Shown here one piece after another: positions 1 through 10,462 of a stretch of 64,000 nucleotides of DNA. The notes beneath the pieces are model-generated. The model saw only the letters and a program-made list of their open reading frames with translations. It searched no databases and had not been told where the DNA came from. This DNA is from Certhia americana. Taxonomy: Eukaryota > Chordata > Aves > Passeriformes > Certhiidae. Within the stretch, counting starts at the first letter, position 1. The number at the start of each line of letters is the position of its first letter. A program made the translations under genes and the position numbers. The stretch covers positions 65,793,145 to 65,857,144 of the forward strand of contig CM031878.1 of assembly GCA_018697195.1 (NCBI GenBank), read 5' to 3'.

Positions 1-2157
1 ATTGAAGACTATAAATCTAATCCTGAAAACATTTTTCTTGCAAATACATGAGTGTTAATGAAGTGAAATATGGCATGTTTTGATATATGATGGGTTTGAT
101 TTCCCTAGTTATAAGTGAAAAAGTATTTTTTTCTTGGGTTTTTTTTTGGTCAAGGATAAATTTGTTGAAACACAAACTGTTTGAGTAGAACTGTGACCTT
201 GTGCCTATGATCACTTAGTGCACAGGTAGTCCTAAGTACAGATGATTGACTAGAGCCACTCAGTTCTAGTCAAGACTTGATTTCCTTTTGATAAGATAAA
301 TGACTAGAAAACATAATTTTCTCCATGCTGATTGTGATCATAAAAGTACATTCTGGTCCCTAATACCTTCCAAAGAAATATATGATTTCAAAGCTGTAGC
401 TGTCTTCCAATTCTGCACATAACTATTCAGATAAAAATGCTGCTAACATATTTTTCTTTTAATTATTAAAACATAGGGGCAATTCATAGGAGTAGTATAA
501 TCCTTCTTCATTGTTGGCCAACACCACTGGCATATTGAGAAATTGCTCAAAACTATTTTTAAAGGGATATGTGATCTGTAGTCCTCTCTCTGTGCTGGCT
601 GTCAGCTGTGTTGGGTATTCAGCCAAGGAGAAGGCAAAATACCTACGCTTCAACCTGTAATAAGAGCAAAATTGCTACTAAATTGAAGATATGATGAAGA
701 TATGTATCAGACTGAGTATCCCTCTGAAGTAGTAACCGAGACCCAGATGCTTGAATGAGCAGAATCATCCTGGAGTAGCTCTAGAAGGGTCTGACAATTC
801 CTCTCCTTTTCATTGAGATTAAAATTTCTGTGGTGCTTTTACATAAAAAATGCAGGTTTATATCAAACCTTTTTAGAATTCTTTTTCTTCATTTTTATTC
901 TTTATCCTTTCTGCATAATTCCTGATCAGAGTACTATATGTACTTTCATTACTGTTTTATTTAGGTCTGCTTTAGTTTTCCACATTTCTAATTTTGGGTG
1001 ATTATGTACTTACATGTCACTGAAGTTATTGAGGTGTTGCAGTGATCTGTGGATCAGCATTTGCCTCAGCAGCACTAGAATCCACAAAGCCCCTTTGAAC
1101 TCTGACATGATAACATGATAAATATCAACACAAGATATTAAAAAATACATATTTAAATAGAAAAGTTTTATGCCAGGAAGTAATCTAGTCTTTTTACCTT
1201 TTCAGATAGAAAAACTGGGAAAGAGTCTGTAGTCAGCTTTAATAGAACCCACTTTTCTATGTAATCTATAGATTTATTCTAGATTTTCCATATGTATTGT
1301 ATTCATTATGGCAAAATGAAATTTAATATGGAAAGACATGGGAAGTTCCTAGAGACAAGATTTATTTTTCCAAATAAACCCCCTAGAGAAAATAAGTAAT
1401 CAAAAAACTTAGTGCACATATATAACTCTCCATTTCTAGAAAAGAATACCCGAATAAATATGTACTGCACCTACATACACACATAAAAAACAGGTGTTAA
1501 AAAAAAAAGATTAAAAATTTCCACCTCAGATTTGGTTTCCAGACTTTCAGTGACAAGTTTTTGCAGTCTAAGTCTCCCCATCCTTTCCAACATGCAGGAC
1601 ATACAAATGGTCTATGAGTCAATATATTGAGTTCTTAGGGTAGCCTTATTTTCTGGTTTTAGTTGTGTTGCTCCTTTAGCACAACCACACACAGATGGGG
1701 AATGATTGTAGATTTGAATAAACTAACTTCTCAGCTCTGTGATCTGAGCATAATCTTGTTTATTTTTCCAGAGAGGCTTATGAAGTCTGACCAAATTTCA
1801 CAACCTGATTTTCAGATTGATATATGGGTTATTATTCCTCAGGTTTCATCACCAACACAAAGCATGCACAATCTTTATGTACAATTTCTCAGAATGTGTT
1901 ACGGTATTTGTATTTTTCCTGTTGTGTCTTTTTTTAAAATAAAGTATTTCAGCTTGTTTCCTTGGGAGAAAAAAACAACCCAAAACCCCCCAAAGACAAA
2001 CTACCAGTCTGATGTTGCGCTAAGCCTACAAAGTTAAGAGAGACTGAAAACAAGGAATTATTGGATAGTATTAGTAATAGATGACAGCATCAGTTTTCCC
2101 CTAGTATATTTAGCTTTTCAGTATTTCTTATCTTTTGTGACATTTCTTTGCCCTTAG
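1..2157 (+). other. SNCAIP: SNCAIP intron, 3' part (5' end outside window)
   Basis: This AT-rich sequence lies upstream of the first recognisable SNCAIP exon. It ends in a pyrimidine-rich acceptor (ctttgcccttag) just before 2158. I see no exon, RNA gene or clear transposon in it. The longest open frame (1663-2037, +) has biased AT-rich composition, no recognisable domain and no convincing splice sites. Confidence 0.6.
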
Positions 2158-2283
2158 GAGAAAATCCTTCTGTGGCTTCTTCAGTTTATGCAAGAACAAG
2201 GGATTTCACTGGATGAAGTTGACCAGGATGGAAATACTGCTGTTCACATAGCTGCTCAACATGGCTATCTAGGATGCATACAG
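2158..2283 (+). CDS. SNCAIP: SNCAIP coding exon: ankyrin repeat
   Basis: This is an internal exon of synphilin-1, a cytoplasmic alpha-synuclein-interacting adaptor. It encodes 42 codons in phase 0, starting EKILLWLLQFMQEQG. A classical ankyrin-repeat core follows (GNTAVHIAAQHGYLGCI), with the TAVHIAA first helix and the GYLGC second-helix start. The text closely matches human synphilin-1 as I remember it. The acceptor is cccttag before 2158. An alternative AG three bases downstream would drop the first Glu. The donor is CAG/gtagag after 2283. The next exon (7712) continues in the same phase and finishes this repeat with LVEYGANV. Identity is near certain; the exact 5' edge is slightly less so. 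Confidence 0.93.
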
Positions 2284-5200
2284 GTAGAGTGATAGCTATA
2301 GCAGAAAGCTCTAAACTTCAAGCTTGAATGACAAAAGAATTATTATGGGAAATCTAACTGGGAATAATTATTGATACAATAAAATATATCAGAAGGAAGA
2401 ACTTCAAACCAGTAGGAGTCAGACTGAAATACTGAAAAGCACTGGGTTTTTGATTCGGTGCTCAAGTATGCTGTTGTAAGCCTAAACTAACTTGTATTCC
2501 AGGATGAAAGCATGATTATATTGTTTATAGATAAGCAACTAGTGTGTATGTTTTTGTGTTACAAAAGGGCAGCCAGTGCAGATATGCATACTTTTCTTAT
2601 TACTCTGATATTGTCCTTCTGTTTTTTTTTCCATTGAGTAGTTGTAGCTCTCCAGCTCAGGGAAAGTATAAAAGATAGGTTTGTTGAATTATTTATACCT
2701 TGAACAAACCATCCTTCTCAGACTTATCATCCTGGATTGAATCTGTGTTATACAATGAAGAGTGATGCTGATTTCTAATTTTCAGTGAATCATCTTGGCC
2801 ACTGAAAACAATGTATATAATGTATTCTTTTATATATTAAATATTAATATCTTTTTATAGAGGTGCTAAAAATGGTAATTTGTCCAGCTGAGAAGGCTTA
2901 TACATTTACAGTACTTACGGGAGCCAGAATAAACCGGGGATATCTCTGTCCAGTACCTGTGTTCAATGCAGAACAAATAATACCATAAAAGTCATGAAGT
3001 TGGACTGGATGGCTAGTCATAAAACCATAGAACCATAGAACCATTAAGGTTGGAAAAGACCTCAAAGATCATCAAGTTTGACCAAAATAGCACTTCCATC
3101 ATGTACACCATTAAATCATGTCTTCAAATGCCACATCCACACCGGTGGTTTTGTCCACTTCCAGAGACAATGACTCCACGACTTCAAAAGTCAGTAAGTT
3201 CCAGTGCATAAAAATCCTTTCTGTGATTTTTTTTTTCCTAATAGCTGACCTAGACCTCCCCTGGCACAACTTGAGGCCACTTACTCTCATCCTGTTAACA
3301 TGTTACCTGGAAGAAGAGATCAATCCCTACCTGGCCACTACATCTTATCAGGCAATTGTAGAGAGCAATGTCCCTCCTCAGTGTCCTTTTCTCCAGGCTA
3401 AACAACCCCAGCTCCCTCAGCCTCACAGGACTTTTGCCCCAGACCCTTCCCCAGCTCTGCTGCCCTTCTCTGAATTTGCTCTAGCACGTCGATGTCTTTC
3501 TTGTTGTGAGGAGTGCGGTCAGAACTCGTCCCAAGGCTTAAGACATGGCCTCACCAGTGCTCAGTACAGGGGTATGGTCACTGCCCTGGTCCTGCTGGAC
3601 ACACTATTGTGGATGCCCTTGGCCTTCTTGGCCACTCAGGCACAACTGGCTCATGTTCAACCACTGTCCACCAGCAACTCCTTTCTGCAAGTCCTTTTCT
3701 GCCAGGCAGCTTTCCAGCCACTCTGCTCCCAGCCTGTTGTGCCGCTTGGGGTGGTCCAAGAATCTCATCTAGTTGGCCTCAGCCCTTCAATCCAGTCTGT
3801 GCAGATCCCTCTGCAGAGCTTTCCTGCCCTTCAGCAGATCAACACTCATGCCCAGCTTGGCATACCTGTGAAGGTACTGATGATGCACTTGATCCCCTTG
3901 ACCGTGTTGTTGATTACATTAAATAAGACTGGCCCCAGCCCTGAGCCCTGGTGAACAACACCACTGACCAGCCACAATCTGGATGTAAATACACTCACCA
4001 CCGCGCTCAGAGCTCTGCTATCCAGATAGTTTTTCACTCAATGAACATATCATCCATACTATCGGCCAGATTCTCCAGGAGAATACTGTGGGAAAACTTA
4101 TCAAAGGCTATACTAAAATCTACGTAAACGCATCCACAGCCTTTTCCTCATCCACTATATAGGTCATTTTGTCATAGAATGAGATCAGGCTGGTGAAGCA
4201 GAACCTGCTTTTAATAAACCCATGCTGTGGGTGAGATCCCCTGTTGTCTTGCACTTGTTGCATGAGGACAGTCAAGATGATTTACTCTATGAACTTGCCT
4301 GGCACTGAGATCAGGCTGACAGGCCTGTTCTTCCCTGGATCCTTCTTCAAACCTTTGTTAATATACAGGTGCCAAGTTTGGCAGCTTCCAGTCGCTGGAA
4401 CCTCCCTGGCTGATCAGTGCTTCTGGTAAACCATTAAAGGTGAAGCTACTTAACTTTGTGTTAATTGCAGATGTACCCTCTGTCCATCAAACTTGCTAGA
4501 ACCATTAGTCACAGGAGTATATTTCAGTGTTTGTGTTGTCGGCACTTTGAGCAAAAGCTGTTTGGAGAAGAAATAATACTAAAATTATTCCAGGAAATTG
4601 AAGAGAGGTATTTGATAAACAAACTAGTCATTGGAGAAGAGCAGATAAAAGAGTAAATAATCTCCTGGCAGAGAGGCAAGAAACAAAAATTAAAGTGATT
4701 AAGTCAAGTTAGGGAGGAAAGCATGTCTAAGAAGGAGTAGTAATTCTCAAAGGACTGAAATACATATCAGTAAACATGTTATTCTTGTTACCACACATGA
4801 ACCAATCTTTGTCACTCTTTAGGACACTGCATATACAGAACATATGTATTAGTCTAACCCTAAAAGAAATACAGAAAGTGAATTTTCATTAGCTAACCTC
4901 TTCAGAGAGCTAAGTATAGTTGTGCATACTGTTGTGTTGGATCTATAGCTTCAGATCTGTTATTACTATTTATTATTGTTATTATTATTTTAGCAGTCCA
5001 TTTATATATTTGACCAAGAAGACACAATTCTTCTTCACATATATATATTCACAATGTAAAAGCCAATTTGAAAGTAGCATATAATAAAAAAAGAAAAACA
5101 GGTTGAGCTGAACAAATAAGCATTAAAAGAGGACAGTCAAATAAATTTGGAGAACATCACCATCTCTGCATTTTCTTACTGAGGAGACATGTCTTTTTTA

Positions 5201-7711
5201 TTAAAGACGTGAGGAATGGATCCTGTAGAAACTCATATGAGAATAAAATAAGCAAACCATCACATCCATGCTGAATCTAGTGAGTTTATTATTGTGTTGT
5301 AGCCAATTGCTATGATCAATTGGAGAAAAAATGGATAGAAGAAATGTTTATTATTTATTAATGGGAGGCACTGTTGTGGTAGAGGATGTGCTTACAGTTG
5401 CTGTGGAGTGTGTGTTTAGGGTTGCTATCTCAACAGTGCCTCATCAAGATATGCCGTGCATTTGAAGGAGAAAGGGGTTTAGATTATTTTGAACAGAGTG
5501 GTGACATCTGCAGGCTGTTTTCATGGATAATACTAAACAAAGGAGATGTTCTTTGAGAAAAAGACTTTTCTTGCTTTCCCTTTGAAGAGCAAACCTTAAT
5601 AAATGGCTTAGAATTCTAAATATTTTTTTATTTTAGGTAAATATGCAATTCAAGAAGTGCTTTTTGTTGAAGTGAGGCCATGAGAAATAAGTCATGAAAA
5701 TATTTAGTGGTGGTAAAAATACACAATGTCAGTAATATGACTTCACTAACACCTCACAGTCTTAAGTTTAGTTGATATTTTGTGGTGCTGTGACACAAAA
5801 TAAGCTCTGTGTTCAGGAAGCTTGCAGTCTAATTTGTCTAATTTAAAATAATGTACAGTGTATAGTGTTCTTCTTCTAGTAAGAAGAAAGAATTGATGAA
5901 GGAAACAGGGAAACAATAGGCAGCAGCATAAAAAAAAATGAAGAATCACAAGCTGTCAGTGATTCCCTGGTCCACTTACTAACTGTGTTTGTAAACATAT
6001 GATGCTCCTATCATGTTTCAAACTATATATTTACTTTCTTCGAGGTCATAGCTCTTATTTGTTTCCTTTCTTGACAAATGAAGCCCAATCTATTGATATG
6101 AGAAGCAGTGCAAGTGTTCATAATTTTCCTTTCTGTATGGTTTTAGCAGATCAGACAGACTACCCATTCCACTTCTTTGTCAACAGATGTAGATGTCTCT
6201 GTGTCTGCTGTTTGTGGTCAGCCATGTCACTCCAACCCTCAGTGGTTTACCAGCTCTGCTTGGATAAGTAACCAAGATCTCAGCCATGCAATTCCTCTCC
6301 TGCTTGTGTATGCATAAAGTTAATGATGCTGTAGTTTCTGGCTGCATAGGATCACAAGTATTCCTGGGGGCTGGTACCAATGTGTACCAAAGCATCGCTG
6401 AAACAATTTAGGTTCTATTTTACCTACTCCTAACTCTGATTATCACAAACAGATCATAAAGAGGGAACACTTAGTCTCAAATCTTGCTTCAGTTATTGGA
6501 TGTCTTGAGGTCAGCCAGACATAACTTCTTTTGCACATAGAATGCTCTTTATTCTAGTCTCATAATTAATCAAATGTCATGCTTACAACATGGATGGTTC
6601 TCTAGCAGCATGCTAGGGTTCTCTGCTGGTACTGGTGTGAGTAACACAGGGATATACATCGGAGTATAAGATATTATTTTTCTTGAAGACTAAAGGCTGA
6701 CGCATATTTCAGTACGTCTTCAAAAGAAAATAGTGACTAACCAAGCAAGTGCAAAGCAATGAGAATTCTCTCAGCATTAAAAAGCCACAGCGACCTAACC
6801 CCACAAAAATTCTAACTAGATTGATAAAGTCATTGTACAGTTCTTCATCTGCAATAAGGAATTTGTGCCCGTCTGACCTGAAGTATCTTCCCTATCTTTC
6901 ATAGGGAAAGCATTAACTAAGCATTTCTTAGTTAAGGAGTCAGGACATTGAGACTTCCCTTTTGAATGTTTTAAACAAAGGGATTCTGCTGTGGTAGAAA
7001 ATGGAGAGCTAAACAACAAAAGGAGTCAGCAAGTACTGTAACAAAGACATTACTAAAATGAGATTCTGAGGAACAGAATTCCCAAGAACAGACCTGGTAA
7101 GCCATTACAGTTCATCACCACCCCCTATAAACTGGCTAGCAACGTGTTCATGCTGCTCAGGGCCCAGATCTAGAACAGATGTCCTGTGTCTTCTTTTCTA
7201 GGTCTGCCATGTGTAAAGTTATCACAATGTTCTGTAATGCATTGATAGGTGCATCTGCAAAAGTTTATCACTGTGGTGCAGGAGAGAAGCAATAGGTGGC
7301 CAAACAAAAGCCCTCTGTTTTTATTTGGCAGTCCTACTCACCGTATGAATGCTACAAGTAATGCTGTGCTGTACAAATGAATGAACAGAAAGCAAATTAA
7401 TTTGGTAGAACTTCAAGGGGAGAGGAAGGAATAATATATAAGATATAGTCTCTTCATAACTCTTCTGAACTGCAGCTTGCTCTTCTATGTTACTGTTGCA
7501 CCTGAGTGGTAGATTTTATTGGTATGTGGTTTGAATTCAAGCTGCAAACAGATTTGTCAATGACTGAATTTTAAAAATGACTGGCTTAGACTAACGTTTT
7601 TCAAGCATTTCATTCAGGAACACTTTTTGTCCAACCATGCTTGTGCTGATCAGAAGTCACAGCAGAGATTTACATGTATGGAGGTCACTGTTCTCTTTTA
7701 TGTTTTCACAG
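2284..7711 (+). other. SNCAIP: SNCAIP intron
   Basis: This intron is 5.4 kb long and runs from gtagag to tgttttcacag. It carries the antisense CR1 copy listed separately (about 3.0-4.4 kb). The rest is AT-rich and I see no exon, RNA gene or tandem array there. Confidence 0.85.
3013..4432 (-). mobile_element. CR1 LINE fragment, antisense to SNCAIP, with decayed RT segment
   Basis: The low-coordinate end carries the reversed CR1 3' terminus: two copies of a catagaacc-type octamer repeat, then ggttggaaaagacctc. This is the complement of the 3' end usual in bird CR1s. Further in is the reversed 3' UTR (ctccaggctaaacaacccc). Between 3846 and 4037 the minus strand reads a reverse-transcriptase remnant with GSGLGPVLFNVINN, comparable to the PQGSVLGPVLFN region of CR1 ORF2. 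The frame is then lost, so the copy is inactive. It is 5'-truncated, ending near 4432, as most CR1 copies are. No target-site duplication is evident, which is normal for CR1. Long open frames on the + strand here (for example 3118-3954) are antisense shadows of this element. Confidence 0.9.
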
Positions 7712-7881
7712 ACATTGGTTGAATATGGAGCAAATGTCACCATGCAAAACCACGTGGGAGAGAAACCCTCACAAAGTGCTGAGCGACACGGGCACACCAT
7801 GTGCTCCCGCTACTTAGTAGTTGTGGAGACATGCATGTCACTGGCCTCTCAGGTTGTCAAGCTGACTAAGCAGCTGAAGGA
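7712..7881 (+). CDS. SNCAIP: SNCAIP coding exon: end of ankyrin repeat and start of coiled coil
   Basis: This 170-nt exon starts in phase 0 after tgttttcacag and ends two bases into a Glu codon before the strong donor gtaagt. It encodes LVEYGANVTMQNH, which completes the ankyrin repeat begun in the previous exon. A linker (GEKPSQSAERHGHT) follows, then a heptad-rich segment (SLASQVVKLTKQLKE) that opens the coiled coil through which synphilin-1 is reported to bind alpha-synuclein. The two leftover bases (GA) are completed by G of the 14324 exon (Glu), or by T of the proposed alternative exon at 10282 (Asp). The match to human synphilin-1 is close over the whole exon. Confidence 0.95.
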
Positions 7882-8639
7882 GTAAGTGTCTCATTGTTAG
7901 CAAGAGGGATTTATCTTAAAACAATACTCTAATTCATCTTCAGTTTTTTAGCAGTCTATTTTCTTCTTCCTATATGTGACATTTTAAAGTCATATTTCTA
8001 CCTTATTTTTCCACTCTTTTCTGCTTTCATGTATTTGTCCCTTCACTTTTAGAAGCTCAGTTTTTTAGCTGTTCTTTTTGTGGGACTTTGTTGTGAACAT
8101 ACATGAAGGGAGTGGCAGCTGAAAAGGGTATGTATGAAGAAATCCAGTCCCTTTTCCCTTTGCATATTTTGCAGTCACATCATTACAGATCATTTCTGTT
8201 CATATAGCATGCAGGTTACAGTGCTGGGTATTGTTATTGGGAGAAGTAGTAGAAATGGTAGTTGGAAAGATTTTTTTTTTCTAGTCTTGGAAAGTCTCCA
8301 AAAACTACAATGGCTGCTCAGGAAATATCTTCTATTCTATATTTCTTCATATGAACTGGTTTTAATATTTTGGTATGTTTTTTATTAAACATCCTGTAAA
8401 GAGCCTATTATTTTGAAACATAAATGATTCTAAATGCTTTTAATTGTAGATGCAGTTACTGTGTCTTAACATGTCAGTATCCTCATAAGACCCTTAGAAA
8501 CCATCAGCACTGATTTTACATTGTTCCAGCGTAGATACATGATCAAGATGTCAGCTATCACAATCCATGAAAATTACTTCTGATAACCCCATGTTTCAAG
8601 GAGACCATATCATTTTATGGTGACAAATGTGTAGCTAAT

Positions 8640-9366
8640 TGTATTGGGTGTTAATTACAATACTCTGCAAGCAGGGGAGTTGCAGAGTGGCCTCAATGAG
8701 AACGTGTGAGGGGTTTCCCTTTGTTAGACAGAACTCTCTGCAACAGGCCCACTGCAGGACACAGCTAAGCCCCACCAGTCATTCTTGTAGCATCTTTGGG
8801 AAAATATATCTGAAGGAGAGCAGAAAGTGTCAGAGAGGAGAGGAAAGCAGAAGAGTGACAATCAGAGGGAACAACAAGGCAAGAGGAGCTGGAGGTGCAC
8901 CAATGTGTAGAAGGCCAACCCCCAAATGGTCCATGAAGTACCCACAGTAGAACAGGGTGCATCCCTGAAAGGGATGCAGCCATGGACAAGCCCAGAGCCA
9001 GCTGGTTGGAATGCAGCCTGTCAAAGACCCCCAGCAGAGAACAGGAAAAGGTGGGAAAAAAGGAGCAACAGAGAGAAATTGCTACACATGAACCCTGACC
9101 TGTGCTGCATGCTGGCTTACTGAAAAGACTGGGAGTAACCTGCAGCAATGACAAGAGAGCAAGAGAGGTGTCTGGAGTGAAAAGGAGCTAGGTGTGCAGA
9201 TTAATCTGGGAGAGAAGTTGAGCTTGGAAAAGGGGAGGATGGATGTTTTACATGTCTGTCCTTCCTTGTTTCCAAATACCTGAACCAATAATGAAATATT
9301 CATGCTAATTAACCATGAATTAAGTTAAATTCCCTATGTTGAATCTCTTTTGTCCATTACAGCAAC
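8640..9366 (+). mobile_element. Ancient LTR-type retroelement remnant (ERVL-like avian repeat)
   Basis: The segment is more GC- and purine-rich than its surroundings. It contains phrases I associate with a common avian LTR family: a 'gggtgcatccctgaaagg' stretch near 8957, 'gatgcagccatgga' just after it, and a purine-rich stretch ending in 'gggagagaagttgagc'. The terminal 'gaattaagttaaattccc' is followed by a tgttgaatctcttttgtcc-like end near 9361. In that family the corresponding part carries the AATAAA-like signal just before the LTR end. Here it is mutated, and no open reading frame survives. The boundaries are approximate, I could not find the flanking duplication, and the family assignment is from memory. 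Confidence 0.5.
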
Positions 9367-10281
9367 AGGGAAGTGATCTCACTGTCTTCACATTTTCTCT
9401 TTGCAATATCTTCATGCTTTTACATTTACACTGTCAAAACCACAAACACTGAACTAAGGATCATTATAACATTTGCCATTTTCATAATTTTACAGCCTGA
9501 CAATGTTCCCTGGATGTGTCTATGTACCTGGTTGCACTTGATCCATTTGCTGAAAAATACAATCATCTGACATAAAGGAAACAAATAAACAGGGCATTTC
9601 CCTAGATGAAACCATTAGCATCTGACTCATATCAATATATAATGAAATATATTTTCCCCATAATTCAGAAAAAAAAATAAAAATAAAAACCACACAAACA
9701 CCAGGAAATAGAGGTGGTAGCCACAGAATACCAATGTTTCAGTTCTTTTATGTTCTCACCCAGTATTTGATAAAAGTTTTGCCTCTCATATGGAAAAAAA
9801 AGGAGTTGTTATGTGAGTCAGCAGACTGCTTACGCCCACAGAAATAATCTAGTTGTGACTTTCACGACAAAAGCATTAACACTTTTTCAAGTAACCCTGT
9901 TGTCTCACAGACTGCATCTGTAGGAAGTCATTAAAATTATTCTTATCTATCTCCTGATGAGTTTCTTTGCTTGTTTCTGCTGGAGTCAAATCTGCTTCTC
10001 TTCAGCAGCCTATTTTTCAGGCTTCAGATTACTTTTAATAAGTGCAGCAGTAGCCTTTTCTCCCTCTTCTGCAAAGATGTGTCTCTTGTGCAACCCCAAT
10101 GCAGTTTACTGAGGTAGTAAAATAATCTATTTTCTGCTTGAAGGAGCAGCTTCTGCATGGCTATTTGGGCTGCAGGCCTCAGGCCATGAGTGGTTTTGAT
10201 AGATGCAATGGACCATGTTCAGAGGCTCATGCTCAGAAGCCAGAAGGGATGATGGAAGAGGAATCCTGTTGTGTTTTGCAG

Positions 10282-10462
10282 TCCTCATTCTTCTGAAATT
10301 CCAAGGATGGTACAAAGTACATCGGTGGAGAAGCTTGTCAAGGGGACTTCTATCACAGCAGGAGAATTCACTGGCTGCAACACCTCTGAAAATCCTGAAA
10401 GCAGTTCTGGAGATCCTGAAGACATTAGTTGTCAGCAGATGGAAGCCAAGTTTGCTATCTAA
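10282..10462 (+). CDS. SNCAIP: Candidate alternative 3' exon of SNCAIP (synphilin-1A exon 9A-like)
   Basis: A good acceptor (gttgtgttttgcag) precedes 10282. The preceding exon ends with GA, so the first base T completes GAT (Asp). The frame then stays open for 59 codons to TAA at 10460-10462. The predicted peptide begins PHSSEIPRMVQSTSVEKL and ends CQQMEAKFAI. It is rich in Ser, Glu, Asp and Pro with few hydrophobic runs, and reads like real protein rather than translated intron. Use of this exon would remove the second half of the coiled coil and the whole Ser-rich region. Human synphilin-1A is described as carrying an extra exon (9A) between exons 9 and 10; position and effect here are compatible, but I cannot compare the sequences. 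No clear AATAAA follows (AATACA near 10915 is a weak candidate), so the exon's 3' end is unknown. Without transcript data this remains inference. Confidence 0.55.

Noticed and set aside
1663..2037. 124-codon open frame just upstream of the ankyrin exon
   Set aside because: No similarity to synphilin-1, no convincing splice sites and low-complexity tail; treated as intron.
3118..3954. 278-codon open frame on the + strand, the second longest in the window
   Set aside because: It lies entirely inside the antisense CR1 element and reads its reverse complement; the real coding remnant is on the minus strand.
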